A DNA stretch of 64,000 nucleotides from NCBI GenBank assembly GCA_910586305.1, contig CAJUGS010000007.1, positions 27,218-91,217 of the forward strand. The letters run 5' to 3'. A model generated the notes under the pieces. That model was not told the origin of the DNA. It searched no databases and saw nothing but the letters and a program-made list of their open reading frames with translations. The position numbers and the translations under genes are program-made. The stretch comes from an uncultured Duncaniella sp. (GTDB lineage: Bacteria; Bacteroidota; Bacteroidia; Bacteroidales; Muribaculaceae). This document shows, piece by piece, positions 50,798 through 58,676 of this stretch. The stretch's first letter is position 1, and the number at the start of each line of letters is the position of its first letter.

Positions 50798-52012
50798 TTA
50801 TACGCTGAAATTAAAGTCTTTAGCAAGTCCGCCGGCCCCGGTCTCCTTGTAGAGCGACGGAAGGTCGTGGCCTGTCTCCTTCATGACGTGCACAAGCTTG
50901 TCGAACGATACTCGGTGGACTCCGTCGCTGAACGCCGAGTATATGTTGGCATCGAGGGCTCGGGCGGCCGCGTAGGCATTTCGCTCGATGCATGGAATCT
51001 GGACGAGTCCACACACGGGGTCGCAGGTCATTCCGAGGTGGTGCTCGAGACCCATCTCGGCGGCATACTCTATCTGCGACGGGCTACCGCCGAAAATCTG
51101 GTTGGCAGCGGCGGCAGCCATCGCGCAGGCCACTCCCACCTCACCCTGGCAACCTACCTCGGCCCCGGATATCGATGCATTCTCCTTGACGACATTTCCC
51201 ACAAGTCCGGCTGTGGCAAGAGCCCGCAGTATGCGTCGCTCGGGCACATCACGGCTCTTCCATATGTGGTAGAGCACTCCGGGCACCACGCCACACGACC
51301 CACAGGTGGGAGCAGTGACAATCTCTCCGCCCGAGGCATTTTCCTCACATACTGCGAGCGCATAGGCAAAGGTGAGTCCGCGCGACTTCATGTTTTCGCG
51401 ATAGGCCTCGGCCTTGATATAGTATTGTGCAGCCTTGCGGCTTAGGTTGAGCGGTCCTGGCAGGCGACCCTCGCTGGCCAGTCCGCGCTCCACGGCGTTT
51501 TTCATTGCCGCCCACACAGTGGCGAGGTAGTCCCATATTTCCGGCCCCTCACACTCTTCGACATATTCCCAATAGGACTTCCCGGTGTTTTCGCAATAGT
51601 GCATTATGTCGGTCATGTGGCTCATGGGATATATGTCGGGGAGGTCGTCGGTCTCCTCTCCTTCGATCTTTATGGCACCACCCCCGATACTGTAGACCAG
51701 CATCTCGTCGAGCAAATCACCCGACTGAGAAAACGATTTGAAACGCAGGGCGTTGGGATGGTATGGCAGGAATATCTCCGGCTCCCATAGAATCTCGAAC
51801 GGGAGTCCGGTTGGACGCAGCACACTCTCAATGGCTACGTCGGTCATGTGGCCCTTTCCGGTGGCGGCAAGGCTTCCGTAGAGAGTGACTTGAACACTTG
51901 AGGCAGAAGGTGACAGGCGTGACAGAAACCTGAGTGCCGCCTCACGCGGCCCCATGGTGTGGCTCGACGACGGGCCGAGACCTATGCGGTAGATTTCCTT
52001 GATAGATTTCAT
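50798..52012 (-). CDS. sdaA: L-serine ammonia-lyase (iron-sulphur type)
   Basis: 404 residues, one chain with both the N-terminal and C-terminal halves. Deaminates serine to pyruvate using a [4Fe-4S] cluster. Seen: GLGPSSSHTMGPREAALRFL at the start, GSLAATGKGHMTDVAI, TAPTCGSCGVVPGVLYHI, SGAEVGCQGEVGVACAMAAA and MTCDPVCGLVQIPCIERN, which provide cluster cysteines. The open frame extends 44 codons upstream, but MKSIKEIYRIGLGPSSSHT is the family N-terminus and lies 20 bases after a TATATTTG -7-like site (complement 52033-52040). It diverges from the serine acetyltransferase gene. Confidence 0.96.
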   Translation of the reverse strand: MKSIKEIYRIGLGPSSSHTMGPREAALRFLSRLSPSASSVQVTLYGSLAATGKGHMTDVAIESVLRPTGLPFEILWEPEIFLPYHPNALRFKSFSQSGDLLDEMLVYSIGGGAIKIEGEETDDLPDIYPMSHMTDIMHYCENTGKSYWEYVEECEGPEIWDYLATVWAAMKNAVERGLASEGRLPGPLNLSRKAAQYYIKAEAYRENMKSRGLTFAYALAVCEENASGGEIVTAPTCGSCGVVPGVLYHIWKSRDVPERRILRALATAGLVGNVVKENASISGAEVGCQGEVGVACAMAAAAANQIFGGSPSQIEYAAEMGLEHHLGMTCDPVCGLVQIPCIERNAYAAARALDANIYSAFSDGVHRVSFDKLVHVMKETGHDLPSLYKETGAGGLAKDFNFSV

Positions 52013-52032
52013 GAACAAAGTGTATTTGAATA

Positions 52033-52040
52033 CAAATATA
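52033..52040 (-). promoter_or_regulatory. Putative -7 element for sdaA
   Basis: TATATTTG on the minus strand, 20 bases before the chosen start. No clear -33 box. Confidence 0.5.
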
Positions 52041-52240
52041 CGGAAAAAAAGCGAGTGAGACACATTTATAATATAACATATATAGTATGTGGTATTCAAC
52101 TTCCTGCGAGAGGACGCAAACACGCTCACCTTACTGAACGACAAGTGTGAAAAATCACAGGATAACCTTAACTATAGCTTGAGACCGGTAGAATGATATT
52201 CCGGCCATACTAAAAGGAGTCGCAAGGATATGGTATCGAC

Positions 52241-52273
52241 TTTGCGATTTCGCTGAAAAAGTTGTAACTTTGC
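52241..52273 (+). promoter_or_regulatory. Bacteroides-type promoter for the serine acetyltransferase gene
   Basis: TTTG (52241-52244), 20 bases, TAACTTTGC (52265-52273), an exact consensus match 31 bases before the ATG. Confidence 0.87.
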
Positions 52274-52304
52274 AGCGGGGATAAAGCAAGCCCCGATTGA
52301 TATT

Positions 52305-53231
52305 ATGGAACAGCCCTCTGCCCCTCAGCCAAGCATCGACAGCATAGTGGAACGTCTGTGCAGCCTCGACGACATACGCCACGTGTGTCCGAGCCGTCGC
52401 CATGAAGGCGCGCCTCTGCTGTCCAATACCTCGGTGCGTCGCATCGTGGCCCTGGCTTCGGGACTGATGTTTCCGGGCTTTTTCAACGAAAACGTGGAGT
52501 CGGCATCGGTGATGCGCTCCACCATGACCCTCGCCTGCCATGAACTGCGGGGTCTCCTAATCCACCAGATTACTGCGGGACTGTCGTTTGCCGACACTGA
52601 ATGCACTGTGCCTATGCATGAGATTGAAGCTGCGGCTACGGCCGGGGCCGATACTTTCATATCACAGCTTCCGAGGCTCAGACGACTTCTCGACACGGAT
52701 ATCGATGCCACTTATATGGGCGATCCGGCGGCAACGTCGACCCACGAGGTCATCACGTGCTATCCGGGGGTAAAGGCCACAATGAGCCACCGCATAGCCC
52801 ATGAGCTGGTGACTCTCGGCGTTCCCGTGCTTCCGCGCATGATTTCCGAGCAGGCCCATTCTGACACCGGCATAGACATACATCCCGGGGCGACTATCGG
52901 GAAGGCTTTTGTCATTGACCACGGCACAGGTGTCGTGGTCGGGGCAACCGCTATCATAGGCGACCGTGTGAAAATCTACCAGGGAGTCACCCTGGGAGCG
53001 CGAAGCTTCGTGACTGATGATTCCAACAATCCGGTGAAGGGAATACCCCGCCACCCCATCATTGGCAACGATGTGGTGATATATGCCAATTCCACCATAC
53101 TCGGGCGTGTGAGCGTGGGCGACGGCGCCGTGATAGGCGGCAACCTGTGGGTGACACGAGACGTGGCCCCCGGGGAGAAACTCATCCAGGCACGAGGGGA
53201 GAATTTCAGGTCAATAGAATCAAGCAAATAA
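52305..53231 (+). CDS. Serine O-acetyltransferase (EpsC/CysE type)
   Basis: 308 residues. Makes O-acetylserine from serine and acetyl-CoA, the precursor of cysteine. Seen: an N-terminal helical domain (about 1-150) and a left-handed beta-helix with hexapeptide repeats (SDTGIDIHPGATIGKAFVID, TGVVVGATAIIGDRVKIYQG, GNDVVIYANSTILGRVSVGDG). YPGVKATMSHRIAHEL carries the residues expected near serine. The longer N-terminal form fits the EpsC subgroup. It diverges from sdaA; rlmL follows 28 bases later on the same strand, probably cotranscribed. Cysteine feedback control is a family property, not seen here. Confidence 0.92.
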   Translation: MEQPSAPQPSIDSIVERLCSLDDIRHVCPSRRHEGAPLLSNTSVRRIVALASGLMFPGFFNENVESASVMRSTMTLACHELRGLLIHQITAGLSFADTECTVPMHEIEAAATAGADTFISQLPRLRRLLDTDIDATYMGDPAATSTHEVITCYPGVKATMSHRIAHELVTLGVPVLPRMISEQAHSDTGIDIHPGATIGKAFVIDHGTGVVVGATAIIGDRVKIYQGVTLGARSFVTDDSNNPVKGIPRHPIIGNDVVIYANSTILGRVSVGDGAVIGGNLWVTRDVAPGEKLIQARGENFRSIESSK

Positions 53232-53259
53232 CACATCTCATAGAACATACAACCAATAC

Positions 53260-54843
53260 ATGGAACAAACATTCGAAATGGTAGCCAAGACCCTCAAGGG
53301 ACTTGAGGAAGTACTGGCCGAAGAGCTACGCTCGATGGGCGCACTCAATGTGCAGCCCGGGCTGCGAATGGTCTCTTTCGAAGGAGACCTGGCAATGATG
53401 TATCGCGCCAATCTGTGCAGCCACACCGCACTGAGCATCCTGCGCCCCATCTATAAGTTCATGGCCTCCAACCCGGACAGTCTCTATGAGATGGTGAAGG
53501 AGTATGACTGGGGAAGCATCCTGTCGGTGGGCAAGACTTTTTCTATCGACACCACGGTGCATTCGGACGTATTCACACATTCACGATTCGTGACCTACCG
53601 CGTGAAGGACGCTATTGTCGACTGGTTCAAGGACCGTTTCGGCGAGGAGAAGCGCCCCGGTGTCAGACTCAGCGATGCCGACGTGATGATCAACGTCCAC
53701 ATCGACGGTGACCGTGTGACACTGTCGCTCAACTCATCCGGCGAGTCGCTGCACAAGCGCGGATGGCGCGTTGCATCGACCGACGCTCCCATCAACGAGG
53801 TGCTTGCCGCCGGCATTCTGCTCAAGACCGGATGGAAAGGCGACTGCCCCCTTGTCGACCCTATGTGTGGCTCGGGCACATTCCTCATCGAGGCCGCACT
53901 CATAGCGAGCGGCATCAAGCCCGGCTCGTTCCGCAAGGGCTGGGCCTTCGAGAACTGGCGCGACTATGACGCCGAGCTTTTCGAGAGTGTGCTTGCCGAG
54001 GGCGAAGGTCCGCGCGAAGTGCCATTCAAGATATACGGTGCCGACATCTCGCCCAAGGCGGTGTCGGTGGCAGAGCGCAATATCCTCGCTGCCGGGGTAG
54101 ACGAGTATATCAACCTGCGTGTCAAGCCCCTTCAGCAGTGGGACGAGGCTCCGGCCGGAGGAATTCCCGGAGTGATGGTGACCAATCCTCCCTATGGAGA
54201 GCGCCTCAACCCCGAGGATATCGAAAATCTCTACCGCCAGATAGGCACTAAGATGAAAAGGGTGTTCCTGGGCTACCACAACTGGGTGATTTCGTCGAAC
54301 GAGGACTGCTTGATGCACATCGGACTGACTCCTTCAGTGAAGGAGGAACTGCAGAACGGCGGTATAGACTGCCAGCTGCGCGAATACATCAGCTTCGAGG
54401 GTACGAAGAGCGAGTTCCGCAAAAACGGAGGCTCCATCAAGGATGAACGCCGCGACGAACGTCCGGCCAAAGGACGCATAGCCCGAAAAAGCGATGCCGA
54501 GTGGCGCAAGGACGCACGTGAGAAAGGAATGGGAGGCCGTCGGGCCAAGAATAACGACGGTCCGCGCCGTGGCCCGGAGAAGCGCACAGCGCTGAGCGAG
54601 AAATACCGTCCCAAGACCGGAGGGTTCGCCCGCGCCGAGGAGCGTCGTCGCAAGTTTAAGGAAGAGACTGCCCGCGAGAGCGAAAGCGAAGCAGAAATGA
54701 TGCTCCAGCGCCGTCGCAACGTCCATGCCCTGAAGTTTCTCGGCGACACCCCCAAGACTCCGCAGATACCTGCCGGAGAAGGTCCGTTCATGCGCACACG
54801 CCGCAGATGGAAACGTCCCGACGGCGAGAACAAGGCAGAATAA
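53260..54843 (+). CDS. THUMP-domain 23S rRNA (guanine-N2) methyltransferase, RlmL-like
   Basis: 527 residues. Seen: an N-terminal THUMP domain (about 50-160, with KTFSIDTTVHSDVFTHSRF), a Rossmann methyltransferase domain with VDPMCGSGTFLIEAALI (SAM loop) and the catalytic VTNPPYGERLN, and then a charged tail of about 140 residues rich in R, K and E (KDERRDERPAKGRI, RRRKFKEETARES) that is likely disordered. RlmL and its relatives methylate G2445 of 23S rRNA (E. coli numbering); the E. coli protein also has a second methyltransferase domain (RlmK) that is missing here. Substrate by family only. It follows the serine acetyltransferase gene by 28 bases. Confidence 0.9.
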   Translation: MEQTFEMVAKTLKGLEEVLAEELRSMGALNVQPGLRMVSFEGDLAMMYRANLCSHTALSILRPIYKFMASNPDSLYEMVKEYDWGSILSVGKTFSIDTTVHSDVFTHSRFVTYRVKDAIVDWFKDRFGEEKRPGVRLSDADVMINVHIDGDRVTLSLNSSGESLHKRGWRVASTDAPINEVLAAGILLKTGWKGDCPLVDPMCGSGTFLIEAALIASGIKPGSFRKGWAFENWRDYDAELFESVLAEGEGPREVPFKIYGADISPKAVSVAERNILAAGVDEYINLRVKPLQQWDEAPAGGIPGVMVTNPPYGERLNPEDIENLYRQIGTKMKRVFLGYHNWVISSNEDCLMHIGLTPSVKEELQNGGIDCQLREYISFEGTKSEFRKNGGSIKDERRDERPAKGRIARKSDAEWRKDAREKGMGGRRAKNNDGPRRGPEKRTALSEKYRPKTGGFARAEERRRKFKEETARESESEAEMMLQRRRNVHALKFLGDTPKTPQIPAGEGPFMRTRRRWKRPDGENKAE

Positions 54844-54966
54844 CATTCCTTAACCCCACCACCTCTCTCCACCCCAAATATCATGTCAATACAGCAAAAC
54901 CTCAATATACTAAAAACTCCCGTGAGCAACAATCCTGAAAAGAGTCCTTTCAACGCCGGCGAAACA

Positions 54967-56286
54967 ATGGCCGAGCAGACAAAAAAACTGACCGTGCTGC
55001 TTCTCGGCAGCGGAGGGCGCGAGTGTGCTCTCGCATGGAAAATGGCGCAGAGCCCCGCACTCAACCATCTCTATATAGCTCCCGGCAACGGCGGAACCGA
55101 TGCCTATGGAGAGAATGTGGACCTCTCGCCTCTCGACTTTGACGCTATCGCGCAGTTTGCCACCGAAAAGGGGGTAGACATGATTGTCGTGGGCAACGAG
55201 GATCCGCTCGTAGCCGGAATCTACGACTACTTCGAAGGTCGCGAAGGCTCGCCGATTATAGCCGGTCCCTCAAAGGCAGGCGCCGCACTGGAAGGAAGCA
55301 AGGATTTTGCCAAGCAGTTCATGGTGCGCCACGGCATCCCCACCGCCCGCTACCAGAGCTTCACTGCCGAGACACTTGCCGATGGTGAGAAATTCCTCGA
55401 AGAGCTCAAGGCTCCCTATGTGCTCAAGGCCGACGGTCTTGCAGCAGGCAAGGGCGTGCTGATACTCGACTCGCTCGACGAAGCCAAGAGCGCCCTGCGC
55501 GAGATGCTGGGCGGAATGTTCGGCAAATCGTCGGCCACGGTCGTAATCGAGGAGTTCCTCAAGGGAATAGAGTGCTCGGTGTTCGTTCTGACCGACGGCA
55601 ACGGAGGCTACCGCATACTCCCTGTGGCCAAGGACTACAAGCGTATCGGCGAGGGTGACACAGGTCCCAACACCGGCGGCATGGGCGCAGTGAGCCCTGT
55701 GGCGTTTGCCGATGAAACATTCATGCGCAAAGTGGAAGAGCGCATCATCATTCCCACTGTCAAGGGCCTCGTCGACGAGGGTATAACCTATCGCGGCTTC
55801 ATCTTCCTCGGCCTCATCGAGGTGGGCGGAGAACCTATGGTGATAGAGTATAACGTGCGTATGGGCGACCCTGAGACCGAAGTGGTGATGCTTCGCATTG
55901 CCTCTGACCTTCTTCCCCTCATCGAGGCAGCTGCCCGAGGCAATCTCTCGACCATGCCTCTCGAACTTGATGCACGCTACGCCACCACAGTGATGGTGGT
56001 ATCGGGCGGATATCCCGGCAGCTACGCCAAGGGAAAGGTGATCGAAGGCACCGAGGAGTGCAAGGACGCCATCCTGTTCCACGCCGGCACCAAGCGCGAG
56101 GCCGACGGCACTCTCGTCACCTCGGGCGGACGCGTGATAGCCTGCAGCGCATACGGAGAGAATCTCGACGATGCACTGGCCCACAGCTTCAAGGCCGCGG
56201 GCGAAGTAACCTTTGAAGGGAAATACTTCCGCCGCGACATAGGCTCGGATCTCCGCGCCATCGAGGAGGCTCTCGGAATGAAATAA
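54967..56286 (+). CDS. purD: Phosphoribosylamine-glycine ligase (GARS)
   Basis: 439 residues from the chosen start. ATP-grasp enzyme that joins phosphoribosylamine and glycine in purine synthesis. Seen: LTVLLLGSGGRECALAWKMA at the N-terminus, IVGNEDPLVAGIYDYF, the ATP-grasp segments YVLKADGLAAGKGVLIL and GPNTGGMGAVSPV, and VMVVSGGYPGSYAKGK. The open frame begins 28 codons earlier (54883), but that part is AT-richer and without family similarity, so the ATG at 54967 (MAEQTKKLTVLLLG) is preferred; the longer form cannot be excluded. The stop codon overlaps the ATG of the next gene by one base (TAATG), so translation is coupled. Confidence 0.93.
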   Translation: MAEQTKKLTVLLLGSGGRECALAWKMAQSPALNHLYIAPGNGGTDAYGENVDLSPLDFDAIAQFATEKGVDMIVVGNEDPLVAGIYDYFEGREGSPIIAGPSKAGAALEGSKDFAKQFMVRHGIPTARYQSFTAETLADGEKFLEELKAPYVLKADGLAAGKGVLILDSLDEAKSALREMLGGMFGKSSATVVIEEFLKGIECSVFVLTDGNGGYRILPVAKDYKRIGEGDTGPNTGGMGAVSPVAFADETFMRKVEERIIIPTVKGLVDEGITYRGFIFLGLIEVGGEPMVIEYNVRMGDPETEVVMLRIASDLLPLIEAAARGNLSTMPLELDARYATTVMVVSGGYPGSYAKGKVIEGTEECKDAILFHAGTKREADGTLVTSGGRVIACSAYGENLDDALAHSFKAAGEVTFEGKYFRRDIGSDLRAIEEALGMK

Positions 56287-57209
56287 TGACTCGAAGGGAA
56301 ACACATATCACTAATGTGATAAGGTCACGCGGAGTGGCCATGCTTCTCATGATTCTCGGATCATGGATGGTGCTGGCCACTCCCGGATTTGACCTTCTCG
56401 GACTTGCCGACCCTGCATCGCTGGTGATGACACTGCTCACAGGGGCAGCCATGATAATGGCCAACAGGCAGTTCAATCTGATGCGCACGACATCGCTCTT
56501 TTTCGCCGGGCTGTTCATGGTGTCGTGTGGGGCTACCCCCACCCTCTTCACAAGCGGGATAATGCCGGCACTGCTGGCACTGACGGTCATGACAGCCATG
56601 TGGGTAATGTTCTCGGTCTACAACGAGAGGCGGTCGGACAGGCGCATCTTTCTCGTATTCACACTACTGAGTGCGGGCTCGCTGCTTTCGCCCGTGTTTC
56701 TCTTCTACATTCCGGTGTTTCTCATAGGGCTCGGGCAGATGAGGATATTCCGCTTCAAGAAACTCCTGGCCGCCCTGATAGGAATAGCGACACCATGGTG
56801 GATAGCGCTCGGACTTGGCGTGGTGCCTCTGCCCAGACTCCCGCATATATTCTTCACTCCTCCGTCGATGATTCTTGACAATCCCGGAGGATGGCCGTTC
56901 ATGGCCACTGTGGCCCTGACACTCGTCGTGGGATTCCTTACCGGCTCTGTCAATCTGATCAGAATACTCGGCTTCAACTCGAGGGCGCGGGCTGTCAACG
57001 GCCTTCTGTCGCTCACAGGCATAGCCACCGGAGTGTTAGCCATGGTCAATTTCACCAATCTGTCGACCTATGTGGTGCTGCTCAATGTGTGTGCAGCATT
57101 CCAGACCGGACACTTCTTTCGTGCCACAGTGAACCGCAGAGGCTACATATTCGTTCTCTCTCTGCTTGCATCCTATGCAGGCCTGTACATATGGAGCAGA
57201 CTATCATGA
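56286..57209 (+). CDS. Integral membrane protein of unknown function, in operon with purD and pdxB
   Basis: 307 residues with eight or nine hydrophobic helices and a short basic N-terminus (MTRRETHITNVIRSRG). No signal peptide or catalytic motif was recognised; it might be a DUF6427-like protein of Bacteroidota (unconfirmed). The ATG overlaps the purD stop codon by one base and its own TGA overlaps the pdxB ATG (ATGA), so it sits in a tight three-gene operon. Its position between a purine and a PLP biosynthesis gene suggests a conserved housekeeping role in the envelope, but nothing specific can be said. Confidence 0.8.
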   Translation: MTRRETHITNVIRSRGVAMLLMILGSWMVLATPGFDLLGLADPASLVMTLLTGAAMIMANRQFNLMRTTSLFFAGLFMVSCGATPTLFTSGIMPALLALTVMTAMWVMFSVYNERRSDRRIFLVFTLLSAGSLLSPVFLFYIPVFLIGLGQMRIFRFKKLLAALIGIATPWWIALGLGVVPLPRLPHIFFTPPSMILDNPGGWPFMATVALTLVVGFLTGSVNLIRILGFNSRARAVNGLLSLTGIATGVLAMVNFTNLSTYVVLLNVCAAFQTGHFFRATVNRRGYIFVLSLLASYAGLYIWSRLS

Positions 57210-58210
57210 AAATTGTAATTGACCGCAACATACCGTTCATAGCCAAGCCTCTTGCCTCGCTTGGCGAAGTGACGGCGCTCAAAGGCACGGAAATAGGCCC
57301 CGAAGATGTAAAGGAGGCCGATGTCGTCATCACACGCACACGCACACACTGCAATGCGGATCTGCTGGAGGGTAGCAAGTGCCGATTTATCGGCACGGCC
57401 ACAATAGGCACCGACCATATAGACCTTGACTACTGTCGCGAAAACGGCATAACTACAGCCAATGCCCCCGGCTGCAACGCTCCGGCTGTAGCCCAGTGGG
57501 TACTTGCCGCTGTGAAAACCACTCTTGCTCCCGGCCAAAGCCTGTCCGACAAGACCCTTGGTGTAATCGGAGCCGGCAATGTCGGCTCTATCCTCATCCG
57601 CTGGGCCAGAGGTCTGGGAATGAAGGTTCTTGTCAACGATCCCCCGCTTGAGGAAGCCGGAAGTCGCGAATATGATTTCACATCGCTGGACCGGATTGCC
57701 GAGGAAGCCGACGTAATAACCATACACACACCCCTCGTCAAGGACGGTGCCCACCCCACATTCCATCTCATAGGCGAGGAGTTCATCTCCAAACTTAAAC
57801 GCAACCCCATGGTGCTCAACGCAGCGCGAGGGGAGGTGGCCGACACCATCGCGCTTAAGAACGGACTCCGAAACGGCCTCATATCATCGGTCGGCATAGA
57901 CTGCTGGGAGGGAGAACCCAAACCTGACAGCGAACTGCTGGAAATGGCTCTGATAGCCACACCCCATATCGCCGGATATTCACGCGAGGGAAAAATCAGA
58001 GCCACGGAGATGGTGCTGAAGGCCTTGAGCGACTATCTGGGCCTCGACAAGCCTCTTCAGGCCGATGCGCCGACACTTGCTCCTGTAGCGCAAAGCATCA
58101 GCGAGGACGCTATTGACTATGACATACTCGCCGACACCGCACTCCTCAAGAAGAATCCTGACAGATTCGAGGACCTCCGAAACGGATACGACCTCCGAAA
58201 GGAGCCTTGA
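57206..58210 (+). CDS. pdxB: 4-phosphoerythronate dehydrogenase
   Basis: 334 residues. D-isomer-specific 2-hydroxyacid dehydrogenase that oxidises 4-phospho-D-erythronate in the deoxyxylulose-dependent route to pyridoxal phosphate. Seen: IVIDRNIPFIAKPLASLGEV, GTATIGTDHIDLDYC, the NAD fold GVIGAGNVGSILIRWARGL, VLNAARGEVADTIAL and GIDCWEGEPKPDSELL, then IATPHIAGYSREGK with the catalytic histidine. The short PdxB-type C-terminal domain follows. The longer open frame runs back through the upstream membrane gene in another frame and is a shadow. The ATG overlaps the upstream stop codon. A hairpin follows the gene. Confidence 0.94.
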   Translation: MKIVIDRNIPFIAKPLASLGEVTALKGTEIGPEDVKEADVVITRTRTHCNADLLEGSKCRFIGTATIGTDHIDLDYCRENGITTANAPGCNAPAVAQWVLAAVKTTLAPGQSLSDKTLGVIGAGNVGSILIRWARGLGMKVLVNDPPLEEAGSREYDFTSLDRIAEEADVITIHTPLVKDGAHPTFHLIGEEFISKLKRNPMVLNAARGEVADTIALKNGLRNGLISSVGIDCWEGEPKPDSELLEMALIATPHIAGYSREGKIRATEMVLKALSDYLGLDKPLQADAPTLAPVAQSISEDAIDYDILADTALLKKNPDRFEDLRNGYDLRKEP

Positions 58211-58245
58211 CGGAAGCATTTAACCCGGGGGTTAAACAAACACAA

Positions 58246-58290
58246 AGGACGGAAGAAACAGAAATCTTAAAAGACTGTTTCTTCCGTCCT
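58246..58290. terminator. Bidirectional hairpin between pdxB and trxA
   Basis: A perfect 16-bp stem, AGGACGGAAGAAACAG (58246-58261) and its complement (58275-58290), with a 13-base A-rich loop. It separates convergent genes. Confidence 0.8.
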
Positions 58291-58312
58291 CGTCAATGGG
58301 GATGTCGTGACT

Positions 58313-58633
58313 TTACATCTCTATGAGCTGCTTGATACGCTCTTCGAGAGTGGCCTTTGGCTGTGCTCCGGCCAGGCGCAGAGAGCTCACCTGCTCACCG
58401 TTCTTGAAGAAAAGAATGGTGGGGATAGACATGATACGGTATTTTGCCGCAAGGTCGTTCTCCTCCTCGATGTTGTACTTTCCGATTACGGCTTTGCCCT
58501 CATATTCCTGGGCGAGCTCCTCTACAATGGGGCTCATGCGTACACAGGGACCACACCATGTGGCCCAAAAGTCGATAACAACGGGCTGACCCGATGCAAT
58601 GATTTCGTGAACGTTCTGATCTGTAAGAGTCAT
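58313..58633 (-). CDS. trxA: Thioredoxin
   Basis: 106 residues, a normal thioredoxin. Reduces disulphides in the cytoplasm. Seen: VVIDFWATWCGPCVRMSPI with the WCGPC active site, KYRIMSIPTILFFKNGE with the cis-proline, and a C-terminal helix. It lacks a signal peptide. It lies 43 bases after dnaE on the same strand and is probably expressed with it. A strong hairpin follows. Confidence 0.97.
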   Translation of the reverse strand: MTLTDQNVHEIIASGQPVVIDFWATWCGPCVRMSPIVEELAQEYEGKAVIGKYNIEEENDLAAKYRIMSIPTILFFKNGEQVSSLRLAGAQPKATLEERIKQLIEM

Positions 58634-58676
58634 TTCTTTAATGTTTTTTGTTTTAGTTATATCTGAAATAAATAGT

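Noticed and set aside
56891..57205. N-terminal extension of pdxB
   Set aside because: It overlaps the upstream membrane protein in another frame and lacks similarity to dehydrogenases.
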